A DNA stretch of 7,531 bases from Acidimicrobiaceae bacterium (GTDB lineage Bacteria; Actinomycetota; Acidimicrobiia; Acidimicrobiales; RAAP-2): contig PLSY01000127.1 in NCBI GenBank assembly GCA_003164275.1, positions 1 through 7,531 of the forward strand, written 5' to 3'. Every line of letters starts with the position of its first letter. Within the stretch, counting starts at the first letter, position 1. The notes under the pieces were generated by a model, which was not told the origin of the DNA, did no database searches, and saw only the letters and a list, made by a program, of their open reading frames with translations. Both the position numbers and the translations under genes were made by a program. Positions 5,343 through 7,531 of the stretch are shown here, piece by piece.

Positions 5343-7066
5343 TCGAGCTTCCCGATCGCTGGATCACGGACTCATCGCCGTCCGGTCGCTTCCCCCACTA
5401 CACCCGGGCCAACGCCGACGAGATCGCGCCGGATCCGGTGAGTCCACTGGGGTGGACGCTTCTCTACCAGGGCGCTCTTCTCGAGGGGTCGGTGAACTCC
5501 TGGGTCCAGTTCGGGGTCTTCGACGAAGGAGAGGTGGATCCCAACGACAAATTCGGGTGCTTCGGTGGGTACCTTTACAACGCGCTCTCGATCACCTGGA
5601 TGCTCGGCGTGCGGATGGGCGCCGCTCCTGATGTCGTCGACCACATGTTCTACGGCGACAATCCGGATGGCCCCCGCTATGAGCCCCACCCCGACGATTT
5701 CAGCCCACGACACACCCGACAGTTGCGCGAGAAGGCTGAGTGGGTCATTCGGCAACGTGGGGAGATCGCCGCCACGGCAACCATGCGACAGACGACGGAT
5801 GAGGTGCAGCGCCATCGCCCAGACTTCGACACCATCGACGACCGGTCGTTGATTCGCTATGTCGAGGGTCTGCTGCCTCTGGTGAGCGCGGCATTCACCG
5901 GACACGGAACGGTCAGCCTCGGCACCTCGGTGGCCGTAGGCCGTCTCCGAGACCTCCTGGCCGGGCAGCAGCTCTCTCATCTCACGATGCCTCTGATGAG
6001 TGGACTGGGCGGCGTCGAATCGGCCGGCCCCACCCTGGCCATGTGGGACCTGGCCACGAGTGCGACGGCAGGCGGACTTGTCGATGCTCTGGAGGCAGGA
6101 GAGGACGGTCTGGCTTCGCTGCGGAAGGGTGGCCCCGAGGCGGTGGCGTGGGCGGACCGGTTCGATGTGTTCATCGATCGATACGGGGCCCGCGGTCAGT
6201 GCGAGTACGACCTGATCACGCCGTCGTGGGAGACCAGGCCGGCACTCGCCCTGGGAGCGATCGCGTCGATGTCCCGCCAGGGCATCGATCGTTCGAGTGC
6301 TCTCGAGCAGTCCCGGGCCCGCGGGGTCCGGGACGCGGCCATGGGCGAGGCGCGGTCCGCTTTGTCGGGATTCCCGGCGCGGTTGGCCGAGTTCGAGCAG
6401 GTGCTGACGGCGGCAACCGTGTTCATGACGGCCAGGGAGGCGGCCAAGTTCCCGTTCGTGCGGATGACCAACGAGGTACGAGTCGGCGTGGTGGCGCTCG
6501 GGCGTCGCCTCCGTACCCGAGGCGCACTCGAGGAGCCACATGACGTATCCATCCTGTTGAGAAGTGAGCTTGAACAGGCGATGGACTCCCCGAAGTTGGC
6601 GGCGGACATCATTGCCGAGCGCAAACCGAAATTCGAAGCACTGTTCGGGCTGGATCCGCCCTACATCGTCACCAACGCCGCCCCTCCGCTCTCGGAGTGG
6701 CCACGACGCCAAGCTGACGACGCCCACCAGGCAGGCCCCGGAACCGTGCTCTCGGGCATCGCCGCCAGTCCCGGGACGGTGACCGGCAAAGTCCGGATCT
6801 TGAGGAGCGCCGGCGATTCCCATCTTCTTGAACGGGGCGATGTCCTGGTAGCATCGACCACCGATGCTGGATGGACTCCTCTGCTAATGGTGGCCGGCGC
6901 CACTGTCATCGAGGTCGGAGCCATAGGCAGCCACGGAGCCATTGTCAGCCGAGAGCTAGGGATACCGAGCGTGGTCAACTGTCCTCAGGCGTGTTCCCTC
7001 CTCGAGGATGGCACCAAGGTGCAGGTTGATGGGTCGGCTGGGACTGTCACTGTCCTCGCTGACTGA
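5339..7066 (+). CDS. PEP-utilizing phosphohistidine-domain protein lacking an ATP-grasp domain
   Basis: A 575-residue protein. The C-terminal ~108 residues (from about 468) form the PEP-utilizing-enzyme mobile domain, with the phospho-accepting histidine H532 in GSHGAIVSRELGIPSVV, preceded by DVLVASTTDAGWTPLL. The N-terminal ~460 residues (YTRANADEIAPDPVSPLGW at 21-39; GCFGGYLYN further on) resemble the substrate-binding part of rifampin-phosphotransferase-like proteins. The PPDK N-terminal ATP-grasp domain that normally charges the histidine is absent and is not encoded nearby, so a separate partner, as in split phenylphosphate synthase, is expected. The start is taken as TTG 5339, overlapping the upstream stop (TTGA). 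An open frame reaches back to 5081, but residues encoded before 5339 are arginine-rich and look like a shadow; GTG 5231 is the weaker alternative. Substrate unknown. Confidence 0.8.
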   Translation: MIELPDRWITDSSPSGRFPHYTRANADEIAPDPVSPLGWTLLYQGALLEGSVNSWVQFGVFDEGEVDPNDKFGCFGGYLYNALSITWMLGVRMGAAPDVVDHMFYGDNPDGPRYEPHPDDFSPRHTRQLREKAEWVIRQRGEIAATATMRQTTDEVQRHRPDFDTIDDRSLIRYVEGLLPLVSAAFTGHGTVSLGTSVAVGRLRDLLAGQQLSHLTMPLMSGLGGVESAGPTLAMWDLATSATAGGLVDALEAGEDGLASLRKGGPEAVAWADRFDVFIDRYGARGQCEYDLITPSWETRPALALGAIASMSRQGIDRSSALEQSRARGVRDAAMGEARSALSGFPARLAEFEQVLTAATVFMTAREAAKFPFVRMTNEVRVGVVALGRRLRTRGALEEPHDVSILLRSELEQAMDSPKLAADIIAERKPKFEALFGLDPPYIVTNAAPPLSEWPRRQADDAHQAGPGTVLSGIAASPGTVTGKVRILRSAGDSHLLERGDVLVASTTDAGWTPLLMVAGATVIEVGAIGSHGAIVSRELGIPSVVNCPQACSLLEDGTKVQVDGSAGTVTVLAD

Positions 7067-7073
7067 CTGACTG
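7059..7073 (+). repeat. CTGA tetranucleotide repeat over the stop codon
   Basis: Three full CTGA units plus CTG span the end of the phosphohistidine-protein gene. The repeat places TGA in all three forward frames (7060, 7064, 7068); the middle one is the stop used. It is short and could be chance. Confidence 0.6.
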
Positions 7074-7093
7074 CGGCCGGTTGGATGGGTCGA

Positions 7094-7122
7094 TCCGACT
7101 TCGGAGACCGAGTCCGCCGGTC
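7094..7122. other. Two small adjacent hairpins in the convergent spacer
   Basis: TCCGA/TCGGA (7094-7098 with 7101-7105) and GACCG/CGGTC (7106-7110 with 7118-7122) are perfect five-base inverted repeats lying back to back. Their role is unclear; they sit just downstream of the operon's last stop and may add to transcript 3' end structure. Confidence 0.35.
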
Positions 7123-7126
7123 AGGC

Positions 7127-7143
7127 ACCGCCGTTGCGGCGGT
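7127..7143. terminator. GC-rich hairpin, candidate terminator
   Basis: ACCGCCG (7127-7133) and CGGCGGT (7137-7143) form a perfect seven-base stem closed by a TTG loop, 60 bases after the operon's final stop. No T-tract follows on either strand, so it would have to work as a non-canonical, factor-assisted terminator or as 3' end protection. Being palindromic, it could serve either strand. Confidence 0.4.
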
Positions 7144-7161
7144 CGACGAACCGAGGCAGAC

Positions 7162-7188
7162 GAGCCGGCCCACTGGGAGGACCGGCTC
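7162..7188. terminator. Inverted repeat between convergent genes, candidate bidirectional terminator
   Basis: GAGCCGG (7162-7168) and CCGGCTC (7182-7188) make a perfect seven-base stem with a 13-base loop, 23 bases from the dehydrogenase stop codon on the minus strand. There is no T-run. Its place between two converging genes suggests shared transcription termination. Confidence 0.45.
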
Positions 7189-7211
7189 ATCCGCCTAGCC
7201 ACCGAGCTTGT

Positions 7212-7531
7212 TCAACCGGCGTTCATCGCCATCATGCCGGCACTGACCGTGAGCACCTCGGCGGTGATGAATCGGGCCGCATCAGACGCCAGGAACAAGA
7301 TCGCCTGGGAGATGTCCTCGGGCTCGACATAGGGAATGCCGAGCGGATGCATCATCTTCATCCGCTCCTCCGCCTGCTCGCGTGTGGGATGCTCCACCTC
7401 AGGCACAAACATGCCATACGACTGTTCGTTGTGGAGCATTGGAGAGTTGACGTTGGTGGGACACACGGCATTGGCAGTGATTCCGGACTTGCCGTACTCA
7501 TTGGCCACCGACTTGATGAGACCGATGACCC
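7212..7531 (-). CDS. Short-chain dehydrogenase/reductase, mycofactocin-coupled-like, 5' partial
   Basis: C-terminal 105 residues of an SDR-family oxidoreductase; the gene runs off the right end of the window, so the Rossmann glycine motif and catalytic YxxxK are not visible. The frame stays open past the GTG at 7508 to the window edge, encoding VIGLIKSVANEYG, which matches the helix after the SDR active site, so that GTG is not the start. Features resembling the mycofactocin-associated, carveol-dehydrogenase-like subfamily are the PTNVNSPM motif, the NEQ/PEVEHPTREQA insertion, and GIPYVEPEDISQAILFLASDAARFIT. Such enzymes oxidise alcohols with a tightly held NAD that is recycled through mycofactocin. 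The tail VSAGMMAMNAG replaces the usual VDAG ending. It is transcribed towards the P450 operon. The SDR call is firm; the subfamily call is made from pattern memory. Confidence 0.85.
   Translation of the reverse strand, partial: VIGLIKSVANEYGKSGITANAVCPTNVNSPMLHNEQSYGMFVPEVEHPTREQAEERMKMMHPLGIPYVEPEDISQAILFLASDAARFITAEVLTVSAGMMAMNAG

Noticed and set aside
5372..6823. A 483-codon open frame on the minus strand opposite the phosphohistidine gene
   Set aside because: Its translation is rich in Arg, His, Gly and Pro with no recognisable domain, while the plus strand encodes a clear protein family with a conserved C-terminal motif. Long antisense frames are expected from G/C third-position bias.
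1..7531. CRISPR arrays, tRNA/rRNA genes, insertion sequences, attachment sites
   Set aside because: I saw no regularly spaced repeats, no tRNA-like cloverleaf ends, no transposase motifs and no long terminal inverted repeats in the window.

Overview
The window looks like a high-GC actinobacterial chromosome (GC roughly in the low 60s percent by eye, strong G/C third-position bias, GTG and TTG starts, four-base stop/start overlaps). An actinobacterial P450/ferredoxin pair and a dehydrogenase resembling the mycofactocin-coupled subfamily point the same way. The exact genus cannot be read from the sequence.

Layout. Positions 1-2773 hold the end of a branched-chain-amino-acid-type (HAAT/Liv) ABC importer on the plus strand: a LivH-LivM fused permease cut by the window start, then the ATPases LivG and LivF, all overlapping by 1-4 bases. 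After an 87-base gap with a good ribosome binding site, 2861-7066 holds four tightly packed plus-strand genes: a soluble bacterial cytochrome P450, a small three-cysteine [3Fe-4S]-type ferredoxin, a protein of the DUF7064/DUF7065 type (CrtC/AttH-like lipocalin-fold relatives), and a 575-residue PEP-utilizing phosphohistidine-domain protein with no ATP-grasp domain. A 145-base convergent spacer with several GC-rich hairpins follows. On the minus strand, 7212-7531 is the C-terminal part of a short-chain dehydrogenase/reductase that resembles mycofactocin-associated enzymes and runs off the window.

How the genes may work together (inference). The importer may bring in a small organic substrate. 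The P450 would hydroxylate a hydrophobic molecule using electrons from the adjacent ferredoxin. The lipocalin-like protein could bind or transform that molecule, and the His-domain protein could carry phosphate in an activation or inactivation step like those of rifampin phosphotransferase or phenylphosphate synthase. The solute-binding protein, ferredoxin reductase and ATP-grasp partner that such a scheme needs are not in the window. The four-gene P450/ferredoxin/lipocalin-like/phosphohistidine cassette is the most interesting item here; its substrate and reaction cannot be told from sequence alone.
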